Below are positions 34,997 through 42,735 of a DNA stretch of 64,000 nt, in pieces. Under the pieces are notes generated by a model. The model ran no database searches. It was not told where the DNA came from and worked only from the letters and a program-made list of their open reading frames with translations. The DNA comes from JAGWBD01 sp965220615 (GTDB lineage Bacteria > Chloroflexota > Anaerolineae > Aggregatilineales > Phototrophicaceae), in NCBI GenBank assembly GCA_965220615.1, contig CBDCQL010000002.1:620001-684000 (forward strand), given 5' to 3'. Made by a program: the position numbers and the translations under genes. Numbering within the stretch: position 1 is the first letter of the stretch; the number at the start of each line of letters is the position of its first letter.

Positions 34997-35668
34997 TCAG
35001 GCTCCGGCCTGACCCGCAGCCGCATAGCTGGAGGCGACACTGCCGCGTGGCGCGTTATCGAGGACGGCGCCTACGATGCGCACGTGTACGCGCTCCAGCG
35101 CTTCGCGGGCCCGGGCCGCGTGTTCGCGACGGGTGTGTCCCGCCCGGATGACCAACAGCACACCGTCCAGCTGTGAGCCAAGCAGGGCGGCATCGGTCAC
35201 CGCCAGCACAGGGGGGCTGTCAAAAAGCACGTAACTGGCGCGCGCGCGCAGCAGGCCGATGATTTCGCCCATGCGCTGGCCGCCCAGCAGGTCCGCCGGG
35301 GTGGGGGGCAGCGGCCCGGAAGGCAGAAGCTGCAAACCGTCAACACCCGTCGGGACGAGAGGCGGGGCGGCGAGCGCCGACTCTTCGAGCATCATGGTCG
35401 TCAGACCGCGCTCGTTGCCCGCGCCCCAAATCACATGCTGGGCGGGTCGACGCAGGTCGCTGTCAACCAGAATTGTGCTGTGCCCGCCCTGGGCGAAGGT
35501 AACCGCCAGATTGGCGAGTACGACGCTTTTCTCGTCGGGGCGCGCGGGGGAAGTAACCAACAGGGTGCTGACCGGCCTCTCAACGCTGCTGAACATCAGG
35601 TTGGTGCGCAGGGTGCGATAGGCCTCGGCGGCGGCGGAACCCGGATTGCGAATGGTTACAAGTTCCAT
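34997..35668 (-). CDS. CpsD/CapB-type BY-kinase-like ATPase
   Basis: A 223-residue cytoplasmic MinD-like ATPase of the capsule tyrosine-kinase family. It opens with the Wzz-interaction motif 'AEAYRTLRTNL'. The A-loop is atypical: residues 40-48 read SPARPDEKS where the family usually has SPxPGEGKS, so the loop glycines are missing while Lys47 and Ser48 remain. Walker A' is 'ILVDSDLRRP' and Walker B 'YVLFDSPPVL'. The tail has one Tyr ('SSYAAAG') and no Tyr cluster. With the upstream short Wzz protein it would form the split kinase-transmembrane adaptor pair controlling polysaccharide polymerisation; kinase activity is doubtful. Confidence 0.8.
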   Translation of the reverse strand: MELVTIRNPGSAAAEAYRTLRTNLMFSSVERPVSTLLVTSPARPDEKSVVLANLAVTFAQGGHSTILVDSDLRRPAQHVIWGAGNERGLTTMMLEESALAAPPLVPTGVDGLQLLPSGPLPPTPADLLGGQRMGEIIGLLRARASYVLFDSPPVLAVTDAALLGSQLDGVLLVIRAGHTRREHAARAREALERVHVRIVGAVLDNAPRGSVASSYAAAGQAGA

Positions 35669-35671
35669 GGT

Positions 35672-36328
35672 CTATCCTTCGGCGTTTGGGATGTTGGCGA
35701 GTACGCTGATGCCGGTCGCACGCTCCATGTCGTCGCTGTTGCGGACGATACTGCTCTCCAGATATTCCAGCACCAGCACCAGTACGCCACCAAGTAGCAG
35801 GCCCAGAATGGCGCCGGCAGCGGCGTTGAGGGCCGGCCGCGGACGCAGGAGACTGTAGCGCGCATTGTCCTGCAGCCGGGCGTTGATGTGGTCCTCGCGG
35901 CGGGCGCGCTGGTTTTCCTCGTTGCGATACTGGATGAGCAGGTTGCCCCACTCGCGCGCGACGTCGTTGGCCAGGTCGCCGTCGCCAAGGTCCACGTCGA
36001 TCTGGATGGTCAGGTTGAGCGGGTCGGAGGCGATGGTCACCAGACTGAGCAAATGCCGGGGAGTCATGTCTAGGCGCAGGATGTCTATGACCTCGGCTGC
36101 CCGAAACTCGCTGTCCAGCCAGGCGACGTGATTTCCCAGCAGGGTCTTGCTGGCTTCAGTGAGACCGAAGTCGGCGCGGGTGGGTTGCATCAATACCCGC
36201 TGCGTGGCGCGGAAGACTGGCGACTGCTGACTTCCCAGCCACAGGGCGCTGCCCGCGGCGACCAGCGCCAGCAAAAGCATGATCCAGCCGCGCCGCAGCA
36301 GAATGTTGACGTATTCCAGCAGGTTCAT
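35672..36328 (-). CDS. Short Wzz/YveK-type capsular polysaccharide protein
   Basis: A 218-residue membrane protein, first gene of the polysaccharide operon. Helices at about 14-32 and 167-188 flank an extracytoplasmic segment that begins with 'YRATQRVLMQP'-like sequence and has one helical stretch (NEENQRARREDHINARL). The ending 'ERATGISVLANIPNAEG' matches YveK/Wzz proteins, which activate the adjacent BY-kinase. GGGGAG precedes the ATG. A TACAAT box at 36358-36363 on the minus strand is its likely -10. Confidence 0.8.
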   Translation of the reverse strand: MNLLEYVNILLRRGWIMLLLALVAAGSALWLGSQQSPVFRATQRVLMQPTRADFGLTEASKTLLGNHVAWLDSEFRAAEVIDILRLDMTPRHLLSLVTIASDPLNLTIQIDVDLGDGDLANDVAREWGNLLIQYRNEENQRARREDHINARLQDNARYSLLRPRPALNAAAGAILGLLLGGVLVLVLEYLESSIVRNSDDMERATGISVLANIPNAEG

Positions 36329-36376
36329 CGCGCTCCCCGCCGTCGATTGTTGCGGTCATTGTACCCGAACCAGGCC

Positions 36377-36895
36377 TTATGGCGAGAGTTCATCGCTGCC
36401 CTGGGTAAGGTCCTCTTTCAGTTGCTGTGTGCCTGCTGTTCCCAACCCCTCCGCAATTTCGCGCAGGGACTGGCCGGTAAGGGGATGGCGGTAGTCGGGG
36501 TCCAGTGCCGCGAGTGGCCGGGACACGTGGGCAAAGCGAAGGATGTCCGGGTCGGGTACCTGGCGTGGAGGCTCACCGAACTCAAGGCTTGCCTGGTTCC
36601 AGAGCGCGATGTCAATGTCGATCGTGCGCGCGGCATTGCGGTTGCCCGGGACACGGTGGCGTCCCAGTTGCCTCTCTATGGTCTGGATGACTGTGGCATG
36701 GAAGCAGGCAGGGTCGTGTGATGTCCGGGCGCGAAGGGCCATGTTGAGGAAGTCCGGCTGGTCGCTGTCACCACGGGCTAACGTGCGGTAGACGGGAGAA
36801 CAGCGCTCGACCCTGCAGGCCTTTCGCAACATCCGCAGGGCGGCGCGGAGATTGGCCCGGGGCCTGATGTTGCTGCCCAACGACAACCAGACCAC
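36377..36895 (-). CDS. folK: 2-amino-4-hydroxy-6-hydroxymethyldihydropteridine diphosphokinase
   Basis: A 172-residue HPPK of typical size. Motifs: 'WLSLGSNIRPRANL' at the N-terminus, 'SPVYRT', 'FLNMALRART', and the Mg-binding 'ARTIDIDIALW' followed by 'VPDPDILRFAHVSRPLAAL'. It pyrophosphorylates hydroxymethyldihydropterin in folate synthesis. GTG 36895 is chosen because it directly precedes the family N-terminus and lies four bases after the folB stop; TTG 36907 is an alternative. Transcribed with folB, divergent from folE. Confidence 0.9.
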   Translation of the reverse strand: MVWLSLGSNIRPRANLRAALRMLRKACRVERCSPVYRTLARGDSDQPDFLNMALRARTSHDPACFHATVIQTIERQLGRHRVPGNRNAARTIDIDIALWNQASLEFGEPPRQVPDPDILRFAHVSRPLAALDPDYRHPLTGQSLREIAEGLGTAGTQQLKEDLTQGSDELSP

Positions 36896-36899
36896 GTGG

Positions 36900-37268
36900 T
36901 CAGTCAATTTCGAAGTCCGAACGCACTCTTTCGATGCAGATACCAACGGAGTCGGAGAAGCGCAGGGCGCCTGGCTTGTGGGCACGCACCTGCACCCACT
37001 GCGCGTCATGCTCCATCACACAAATGCGCGCGATGGCCGACGCCAGGGTTTCCAGGAGCTGCCAGCTGGAGCCTTCCACCAGTCTAATGACGTCCTTGGT
37101 GAGGCTGCGATAGTTCAGGGCGTCTTCCGGATCATCGCTGAGCGCGGCGGCGCGCATGTCGCAACCCAGTCGCAGACTGATGACGACGTCCTGGCGGTCC
37201 CTGCGCTCATGCGGGCTGAAGCCGATGATGCAGCGCAGACGCAGGTTGTCAATCTCGATGACGTCCAC
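36900..37268 (-). CDS. folB: Dihydroneopterin aldolase
   Basis: A 122-residue tunnelling-fold enzyme that cleaves dihydroneopterin to hydroxymethyldihydropterin and glycolaldehyde. 'LRCIIGFSPHERRDRQDV' holds the substrate-binding Glu, 'DALNYRSLTKDV' and 'EGSSWQLLETLA' are conserved, and 'KPGALRFSDSVGI' provides the catalytic Lys. First gene of a folB-folK pair, divergent from folE, so three early folate steps are together; folP and folC/folA are absent from the window. Confidence 0.93.
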   Translation of the reverse strand: MDVIEIDNLRLRCIIGFSPHERRDRQDVVISLRLGCDMRAAALSDDPEDALNYRSLTKDVIRLVEGSSWQLLETLASAIARICVMEHDAQWVQVRAHKPGALRFSDSVGICIERVRSDFEID

Positions 37269-37319
37269 GACTTGTGGTCCTCACAGCATGTGGTCTGCCG
37301 AATTCGTTAAATCGGTGTT

Positions 37320-37329
37320 ATGTTAACAT
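37320..37329. promoter_or_regulatory. Perfect palindrome in the folB/folE intergenic region
   Basis: ATGTTAACAT is self-complementary and lies between the divergent folB and folE starts, in the only AT-rich patch of that spacer. It may be an operator or simply part of a promoter; no regulator can be assigned. Confidence 0.3.
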
Positions 37330-37372
37330 GACTTGAACCAGGCCATTAGTGCAGATTCGGAAAGCGACGCAA

Positions 37373-38068
37373 ATGAGCGAACACCCTGAAGACCTGACTA
37401 CGTCGCAAAATCAAATGCCAACGAGGGAGTTTTCAACGCGGATGGCCGAGAATGGCAGTCTTGAAAATTTTGCCACGGCGCCCGAAATCGATCACGCGAA
37501 AATCGTGGCGGCCACGACTGCGATGCTGGAGTCCATCGGGGAGGACACCGGTCGCGAGGGGTTGATAGCCACGCCGGACCGGGTGGCCCGCGCCTGGGAT
37601 GAACTGACCTCCGGTTACCGAATCGACCCGGTGAAACTGATCAATGACGCCATCTTTGAAGTCGATCACGACGACATGGTTATCGTACGTGACATTGCCT
37701 TCCACAGCCTGTGTGAACATCATTTGCTGCCCTTCGTCGGACGCGCCCACGTGGCCTACATCCCGCAGGGCAGGATCGTCGGCCTCTCCAAGATTCCACG
37801 CATCGTGGACATGTACGCCCGGCGCTTGCAGGTGCAGGAACGCATGACGCGCCAGATCGCAGATTTTCTCTCGTCGGTACTGACGCCCCACGGCGTGGCC
37901 GTCGTCGTCGAGGGCATGCACTTTTGCTCAGTGATGCGCGGCGTCAAGAAGCACGAAGCCAGCATGACGACCAGCAGCATGCTGGGCACCTTTCGCAATA
38001 GCCCGGCGGCGCGCAGCGAGTTTCACGTTTTGCTGGGCCGCTCCGGCAACGGAGAACTGATCGGTTGA
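37373..38068 (+). CDS. folE: GTP cyclohydrolase I
   Basis: A 231-residue enzyme making dihydroneopterin triphosphate from GTP. Zinc ligands are Cys114 and His117 in 'HSLCEHHLLPFVG' and Cys185 in 'GMHFCSVMRGV'; 'VGLSKIPRIVDMYARRLQVQERMT' is the conserved core. The N-terminal ~38 residues are a variable extension. ATG 37373 is preferred, with GGAAAG eight bases upstream; GTG 37349 would add eight residues. Divergent from folB-folK and followed by metK after 61 bases with its own promoter. Confidence 0.94.
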   Translation: MSEHPEDLTTSQNQMPTREFSTRMAENGSLENFATAPEIDHAKIVAATTAMLESIGEDTGREGLIATPDRVARAWDELTSGYRIDPVKLINDAIFEVDHDDMVIVRDIAFHSLCEHHLLPFVGRAHVAYIPQGRIVGLSKIPRIVDMYARRLQVQERMTRQIADFLSSVLTPHGVAVVVEGMHFCSVMRGVKKHEASMTTSSMLGTFRNSPAARSEFHVLLGRSGNGELIG

Positions 38069-38090
38069 ATTGCCGCAGTGCTGCGCACTG

Positions 38091-38099
38091 TGCTATAGT
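38091..38099 (+). promoter_or_regulatory. Extended -10 promoter of metK (TGC TATAGT)
   Basis: TGC then TATAGT (38094-38099), 31 bases before the TTG start; the flanks TGTGCTATAGTGC almost repeat the icd element at 21721. No -35 box and no SAM-riboswitch-sized leader. Confidence 0.55.
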
Positions 38100-38129
38100 G
38101 CCGCCGAACCGCCTGACCGGAGGCATGCC

Positions 38130-39323
38130 TTGTCCAGTCTGTCTTTCGTCAACTCGCCGTCATTTCTGTATACCTCGGAGTCGGTGACGGAAGGCCACCC
38201 GGACAAGATTTGCGACCAGATTTCGGATGCCATCCTGGATGCGATGCTGGCGCAGGACCCCCATGCGCGAGTCGCCTGCGAAACGGCCACCACCACCGGC
38301 CTGGTGCTGGTCATGGGCGAGATCAGCACGCGCGCGCCGGTAAGCCAGGAAGCTATTGCCAGTGTGGTTCGCCAGACCATACGCGAGATCGGCTACACCG
38401 ACGCCGCCAGCGGTCTGGACAGCGAGAGTTGTGGCGTATTGCTATCGCTACACGGGCAATCGGCGGATATCGCCGCCGGCGTCGACAGGGATGGCGCCGG
38501 CGACCAGGGGATGATGATCGGTTTCGCCTGCGACGAGACGCCGGAACTGATGCCGCTAACGATTTCGCTGGCCCACAGGCTTTCGCGGCAGTTGTCGTCA
38601 GTGCGCAGAAGCGGTGAACTCCCCTGGTTGCGTCCGGATGGAAAAAGTCAGGTCACCGTCGAGTACGCCTGGGGCAAACCGAGGCGAGTCGAGGCCATCG
38701 TGCTTTCGGCCCAGCACGATGACGACATCAGCCAGGACCTGCTTCACCGTCAATTGAAAGACGTCGTCATTCGGCGGACGATTCCTGCGCAGATGATGGA
38801 TGACGACACAAAGGTCCACATCAACCCGACAGGGCGCTTCGTGACCGGCGGTCCGCACGGCGATGCCGGTCTTACCGGGCGCAAAATCATTGTTGACACC
38901 TACGGCGGCGTGGCCCGGCATGGCGGTGGCGCCTTTTCCGGCAAGGACGGCACCAAGGTTGATCGAAGCGCTGCTTACATGGCGCGCTATGCTGCCAAGA
39001 ACGTCGTCGCCGCGGGCCTTGCCAGTCGATTCGAATTGCAAGTCTCCTACGCGATAGGCCGGGCCGAACCAACATCGCTGGCCGTGGAGACTTTTGGCAC
39101 CGGACTGTTGCCGGACCAGGATCTGGTGGACTTGGTTGAGCGGCACTTTGACATGCGCCCGGCTGCCATCATTCGCGAACTGAATCTGCGCCAGCCGCAG
39201 TATCGTCAGGTGGCGGCCTACGGTCACTTTGGGCGCGAAGACCTTGACGTGCTCTGGGAGCGCTGTGACAAGGCGCCGCTGCTGCGCCGCGAGGCGGGTC
39301 TGGAAGCTGAAACGGCCCGATGA
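38130..39323 (+). CDS. metK: S-adenosylmethionine synthase
   Basis: A 397-residue MetK. The start is TTG 38130: GGAGG lies about seven bases upstream and no ATG is in frame nearby. Signatures: 'TSESVTEGHPDKICDQISDAILD', the glycine-rich 'GAGDQGMMIGFACDET', 'NPTGRFVTGGPHGDAGLTGRKI' and 'GGGAFSGKDGTKVDRSAAY'. It makes SAM from methionine and ATP, serving the three methyltransferases in this window. Its stop overlaps the start of one of them (ATGA). Confidence 0.95.
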   Translation: MSSLSFVNSPSFLYTSESVTEGHPDKICDQISDAILDAMLAQDPHARVACETATTTGLVLVMGEISTRAPVSQEAIASVVRQTIREIGYTDAASGLDSESCGVLLSLHGQSADIAAGVDRDGAGDQGMMIGFACDETPELMPLTISLAHRLSRQLSSVRRSGELPWLRPDGKSQVTVEYAWGKPRRVEAIVLSAQHDDDISQDLLHRQLKDVVIRRTIPAQMMDDDTKVHINPTGRFVTGGPHGDAGLTGRKIIVDTYGGVARHGGGAFSGKDGTKVDRSAAYMARYAAKNVVAAGLASRFELQVSYAIGRAEPTSLAVETFGTGLLPDQDLVDLVERHFDMRPAAIIRELNLRQPQYRQVAAYGHFGREDLDVLWERCDKAPLLRREAGLEAETAR

Positions 39324-40222
39324 ACGCCGAGGGCGACGCGCCACGTCCGGACATCATCGATTACGAAGGCTCGCGCTATCGCCACGAATTCTGGGAAGAC
39401 GCCAATCGCGCCTACGAGGACCGGGCTGAACGCGTTGCGCTAAGGCGACTGTTGCCTCCTTCGGGCCGCCGGCTGCTGGAAGTGGGTGCCGGCTACGGAC
39501 GGCTGACGCCGGAATATGGGGGCTTCGCCCAGGTAGTCTTGCTGGACTATTCGCTCACCCATTTGCAGGACGCGCAGCGCAACCTGGGCCGTGAAGAACG
39601 TTACCTGTACGTCGCCGCAGACGTCTGCCGGCAGCCATTTTGCGACGGCGCCTTTGACGCCGCGACGACGGTCCGTGTGTTGCATCACTTGCCCGACGTT
39701 CCAGGGGCTCTGGCCGAGACGGCGCGGGTGCTGGCGAAGCAGGGCGCCCTGGTGCTGGAGCATGCCAGCAAGCGACACCTGAAATCCGCCCTGCGCCACG
39801 CGCTGGGGTTGCAAGAGTGGAGTCCCTATACGCTGGAGCCAGTGGAATTCGTCGAGCTCAACTTCGATTTTCACCCGGAATACATGCGACAGCAACTGGC
39901 AGCCGCCGGGTTCCGCATCGATCGGCGCCTGCCGGTCTCCTGGCTGCGGCTGGGCTTGCTGAAGAACACCCTGCCGACGGGGTTACTCGTCCGTACGGAC
40001 AGCCTGCTGCAGCTCAGCGGCGCGCTGTGGAGCCCGAGCGTCTTCGTGCGAGCGGCAAGGGAAGGGTCTGCCGCTGTCGAGTTTGCTGGTGACGATTTTT
40101 TGCGCTGCCCGCACAGCGGCGAGGGCCTGCAGCGGGATGGCGACATCATGGTCGCCGTGGCAAGCGGCCTTCGCTGGGCTATTCGTGACGGGATATACGA
40201 CTTTCGCGATCCGGTGACGTAG
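39320..40222 (+). CDS. SAM-dependent methyltransferase with C-terminal Trm112-like segment
   Basis: A 300-residue protein, translationally coupled to metK. The class I methyltransferase core has motif I 'LLEVGAGYGRLTPEYG', 'VLLDYSLTHL', and 'TVRVLHHLPDVPGALAE'. The last ~45 residues ('FLRCPHSGEGLQ ... LRWAIRDGIYDF') resemble a Trm112/YcaR-type small domain ('CPxC...WxIRDGIPxL'), although only one Cys remains, so zinc binding is unlikely. Such tails are also found in free-standing YcaR proteins. Substrate unknown; coupling to metK suggests a housekeeping role. Confidence 0.78.
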   Translation: MNAEGDAPRPDIIDYEGSRYRHEFWEDANRAYEDRAERVALRRLLPPSGRRLLEVGAGYGRLTPEYGGFAQVVLLDYSLTHLQDAQRNLGREERYLYVAADVCRQPFCDGAFDAATTVRVLHHLPDVPGALAETARVLAKQGALVLEHASKRHLKSALRHALGLQEWSPYTLEPVEFVELNFDFHPEYMRQQLAAAGFRIDRRLPVSWLRLGLLKNTLPTGLLVRTDSLLQLSGALWSPSVFVRAAREGSAAVEFAGDDFLRCPHSGEGLQRDGDIMVAVASGLRWAIRDGIYDFRDPVT

Positions 40223-40223
40223 C

Positions 40224-41048
40224 CTACAGCGCTTCCAGGTGACCCTCCACGAACCGCTCAAAGGCCTCGCTCAGGGCGAGAGTGAAGGGGCCGGGTCTCC
40301 CGCCGCCGATGAGCTGCCCGTCAACCTCAATCACGGGCAAGAGGCCGCGACTGCTGCTGCTCAGGAAGGCTTCCTCCAGCGCGGGCAGTTCATCCAGTCG
40401 TACGCCTGACAGCCTGACCGGCAGGGTGTCAGGCGCCAGTTGCAGCACAATGTCGCGAGTGATGCCGGCCAGGACTCCCGTGCCGGCCGTGCGTAATTCA
40501 CCGTCCAGCACGGCGTGAAAGTTGCTGCTCAGCCCTTCAAGTATCGTGCTGTCGGCGCCAAGCAGAAGCGTTTCGTAACAGCCGGGCGGTATGCTGATGC
40601 GGTCGCGCTGCTGCAACCAGGCGCTGTCCTTGGCCCGGGGGTTGTGGCGAGACAGCCCTGCGATGGTGACACAACACACCCCTTCGCGATACATGGACTG
40701 CCCCGGCGCCCGCCAGGGTTCAATCGTGATGAGCACCTGGTCCGGCATGAGGCGCGGGACATTCAGTCGGAAGCGCATTTCCTGATAGCCGGCCTCGTCC
40801 AGCATGCTGCGCAAGGCCAGGCGCAGGCGACCCCGATTCAGTTTCAACTGGAATCCCTCGCGGGTGGCTGAGTCCTCAAGGCGGTCCAGGTGCGCGTCCA
40901 GATATAGAACGCGTTGGCCACGCTGCGTATTGCTGACGGTGTAAACGCCCTCGGGCTCGCTGTTGGCGGCCTGCTGCAGGGACTCTGCCTCGCAGGCCAG
41001 GTCTTGCAGGCCGTCTGGCGTCAGTCGCTTGCGCAATACCGGTGACAT
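40224..41048 (-). CDS. PLP-dependent class IV aminotransferase / aminodeoxychorismate lyase-like
   Basis: A 274-residue fold-type IV PLP enzyme. The PLP lysine is in 'NPRAKDSAWLQQRD', the PLP-phosphate-binding region is 'ILEGLSSNFHAVLDG', and 'TGVLAGITRDIVLQL' is the conserved C-terminal segment. This family contains branched-chain aminotransferase, D-amino-acid aminotransferase and 4-amino-4-deoxychorismate lyase (PabC). The folate genes nearby make PabC attractive, but sequence alone does not settle it. Divergent from the aspartokinase leader; the stop is one base from that of the convergent methyltransferase. Confidence 0.8.
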   Translation of the reverse strand: MSPVLRKRLTPDGLQDLACEAESLQQAANSEPEGVYTVSNTQRGQRVLYLDAHLDRLEDSATREGFQLKLNRGRLRLALRSMLDEAGYQEMRFRLNVPRLMPDQVLITIEPWRAPGQSMYREGVCCVTIAGLSRHNPRAKDSAWLQQRDRISIPPGCYETLLLGADSTILEGLSSNFHAVLDGELRTAGTGVLAGITRDIVLQLAPDTLPVRLSGVRLDELPALEEAFLSSSSRGLLPVIEVDGQLIGGGRPGPFTLALSEAFERFVEGHLEAL

Positions 41049-41093
41049 GCGCCAAGCATACTGTTGAAGCGGGGCATGGGCGACAAAATACGC

Positions 41094-41122
41094 TTGACAG
41101 TCTGCGTGACAACCGCTAGTCT
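41094..41122 (+). promoter_or_regulatory. Promoter of the aspartokinase leader
   Basis: A perfect TTGACA -35 box (41094-41099), 17-base spacer and TAGTCT -10 box (41117-41122), 30 bases before the leader-peptide ATG. Confidence 0.7.
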
Positions 41123-41152
41123 TCGCGCCGTTGAAACAGGAACGGACAGATC

Positions 41153-41230
41153 ATGTTGTCTGGCGTGACGATGATGACGGGCGCGACTACCGGCGCAGCA
41201 CTTGCGCGCAGGGGTTTCTGCCTGTCCTGA
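41153..41230 (+). CDS. Thr/Met-rich leader peptide of aspartokinase
   Basis: A 25-codon ORF (MLSGVTMMTGATTGAALARR then GFCLS) with AGGAA about 12 bases upstream, 30 bases after a strong promoter, and followed by an intrinsic terminator. Within residues 6-13 there are four Thr and two Met codons (41168-41191), reminiscent of thr-operon leaders. CTTGCG at 41201-41206, just past these codons, can pair with CGCGAG 41252-41257, which overlaps the 5' arm of the terminator. Stalling at Thr or Met codons would leave CTTGCG free and prevent termination; translation to the stop would block it. The mechanism is inferred from layout. Confidence 0.72.
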   Translation: MLSGVTMMTGATTGAALARRGFCLS

Positions 41231-41255
41231 CGCTGACACCAGTCACAGGGACGCG

Positions 41256-41285
41256 AGCGTGTGGAAATCTCCCACACGCTTTTTT
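41256..41285 (+). terminator. Attenuator terminator upstream of aspartokinase
   Basis: AGCGTGTGG (41256-41264) and CCACACGCT (41272-41280) form a perfect 9-bp stem with a 7-base loop, followed by a six-T run. It ends 24 bases before the aspartokinase ATG, so transcription must pass it to express the gene. Confidence 0.9.
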
Positions 41286-41309
41286 GTTGTGAATCGTGAA
41301 AGGCCTGAA

Positions 41310-42728
41310 ATGCAGCGCATCACAATGAAATTCGGCGGAACGTCGGTGGGTTCGGCGGAGGCTATCCAGCAGGTGATGGACATCGTGCGCAGGGAATTCA
41401 GGAGCGGCAGCCAGGTGATTGCGGTGGTCTCCGCCCTGGCGGGCGTGACCGACCTGCTGACTGCGGCGGCGCAGGCGGCGGCGGAGGGCAGACGGGGCGT
41501 CTGGCAGGATACCGCGCGGGAACTGCGGGGCCGCCACGGTGAAGTGCTTCAGGCGCTGGTAGCGGACGACGCCCGGCGCGACATCGCGCAACGCGAAGTG
41601 GATACCCTTGTCGCGGAATTCGAGGACCTGTGCGGCGCCCTGGCCGTCGTTGCTGAATTGACGCCGCGCGTCCACGATCAGATCCTTGCGCTGGGCGAAC
41701 GTCTCAGCAGCCGGGTGATCGCCATGGCCCTGTGCGCGCCCGGCGTCCCGGCGCAGCAATATGACGCGACCCATCTGATCGTCACCGACGACCAACACCA
41801 GAACGCCAATGTTGAATTCAACCGGACCCAGGTCTGCATGGACCGCGTGTTGCTGCCGGCGCTGGAGCGGGGGGAATTGCCGGTCATCACCGGATTCATC
41901 GGGCGCACGCCGGAGGGGGCCACCACGACCCTTGGCCGGGGCGGCAGCGACTACAGCGCGGCCCTGATCGCGGCGGCCTGTCACTGCAGCGAATTGATCA
42001 TCTGGACGGACGTGGACGGCGTGATGACCACCGACCCGCGCATCGATCCGCGCGCCCGCGTGCTGTCGCAAGTGTCGTATCAGGAAGTGGGCGAACTGGC
42101 CTTCTACGGCGCGAAGGTGCTGCATCCACGGACTGTGCAGCCGGTGCAGGAACGCAATATCCCGCTGCGGGTGCGAAACACCTTCAACCCGGCGCATGAA
42201 GGCACCCTGATCGCCTCACAGAGTGCGCCCAGCGCGACGGTCATCAAGGCCGTGACCAGCGTGCCGCACGTGGGGCTGTTGACCGTGTCCGGCAGCGGCA
42301 TGATGGGTGTGCCCGGTATTGCCGGCCGCGCCTTCCTGGCCACGGCTCGCGTCGGGGCCAACATACTGATGATTTCGCAAGCATCCTCCGAGCAGAGTTT
42401 TTGCTTCGTTGTGCTGGACGACAGGGCCCATGCCGTGCAAGACGCCCTGCAGAGCGAATTCACGGGCGAGATCGAACACCGGCTGATCGAGCACGTGGAG
42501 TTGCTGGAAGACGTCGTGATTCTGACGGTGGTCGGTTCCGGCATGCGCGGCACGCCGGGCATCGCCGGGCGGGTGTTCACGACCATGGGCGCGCAGGCCA
42601 TCAACGTGGTGGCCATCGCCCAGGGCGCTTCGGAATGCAGCATCTCCTTTGTGGTGGATGAGGCGAATCACGAACAGGCGGTCATCGCCCTGCATGAACT
42701 GGCGCTGGAGCCAGTCCTGGCGAAATAG
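41310..42728 (+). CDS. lysC: Aspartate kinase
   Basis: A 472-residue monofunctional aspartokinase phosphorylating aspartate as the first step to homoserine, Thr and Met (and to diaminopimelate where that route exists). The start MQRITMKFGGTSVGS carries the catalytic Lys motif. 'RGGSDYSAALIAAAC' and 'WTDVDGVMTTDPR' belong to the kinase domain. The C-terminal ~160 residues hold two ACT domains ('GMMGVPGIAGRAF', 'GMRGTPGIAGRVF'), implying end-product feedback. No homoserine dehydrogenase domain is fused. Preceded by an attenuator with Thr/Met codons; convergent with the lipoprotein gene, with a 7-base gap. Confidence 0.94.
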   Translation: MQRITMKFGGTSVGSAEAIQQVMDIVRREFRSGSQVIAVVSALAGVTDLLTAAAQAAAEGRRGVWQDTARELRGRHGEVLQALVADDARRDIAQREVDTLVAEFEDLCGALAVVAELTPRVHDQILALGERLSSRVIAMALCAPGVPAQQYDATHLIVTDDQHQNANVEFNRTQVCMDRVLLPALERGELPVITGFIGRTPEGATTTLGRGGSDYSAALIAAACHCSELIIWTDVDGVMTTDPRIDPRARVLSQVSYQEVGELAFYGAKVLHPRTVQPVQERNIPLRVRNTFNPAHEGTLIASQSAPSATVIKAVTSVPHVGLLTVSGSGMMGVPGIAGRAFLATARVGANILMISQASSEQSFCFVVLDDRAHAVQDALQSEFTGEIEHRLIEHVELLEDVVILTVVGSGMRGTPGIAGRVFTTMGAQAINVVAIAQGASECSISFVVDEANHEQAVIALHELALEPVLAK

Positions 42729-42735
42729 GGTTGTT

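Noticed and set aside
38069..38129. SAM riboswitch before metK
   Set aside because: Only 61 bases separate folE and metK, with a promoter close to the start; there is no room for a known SAM riboswitch and no terminator hairpin.
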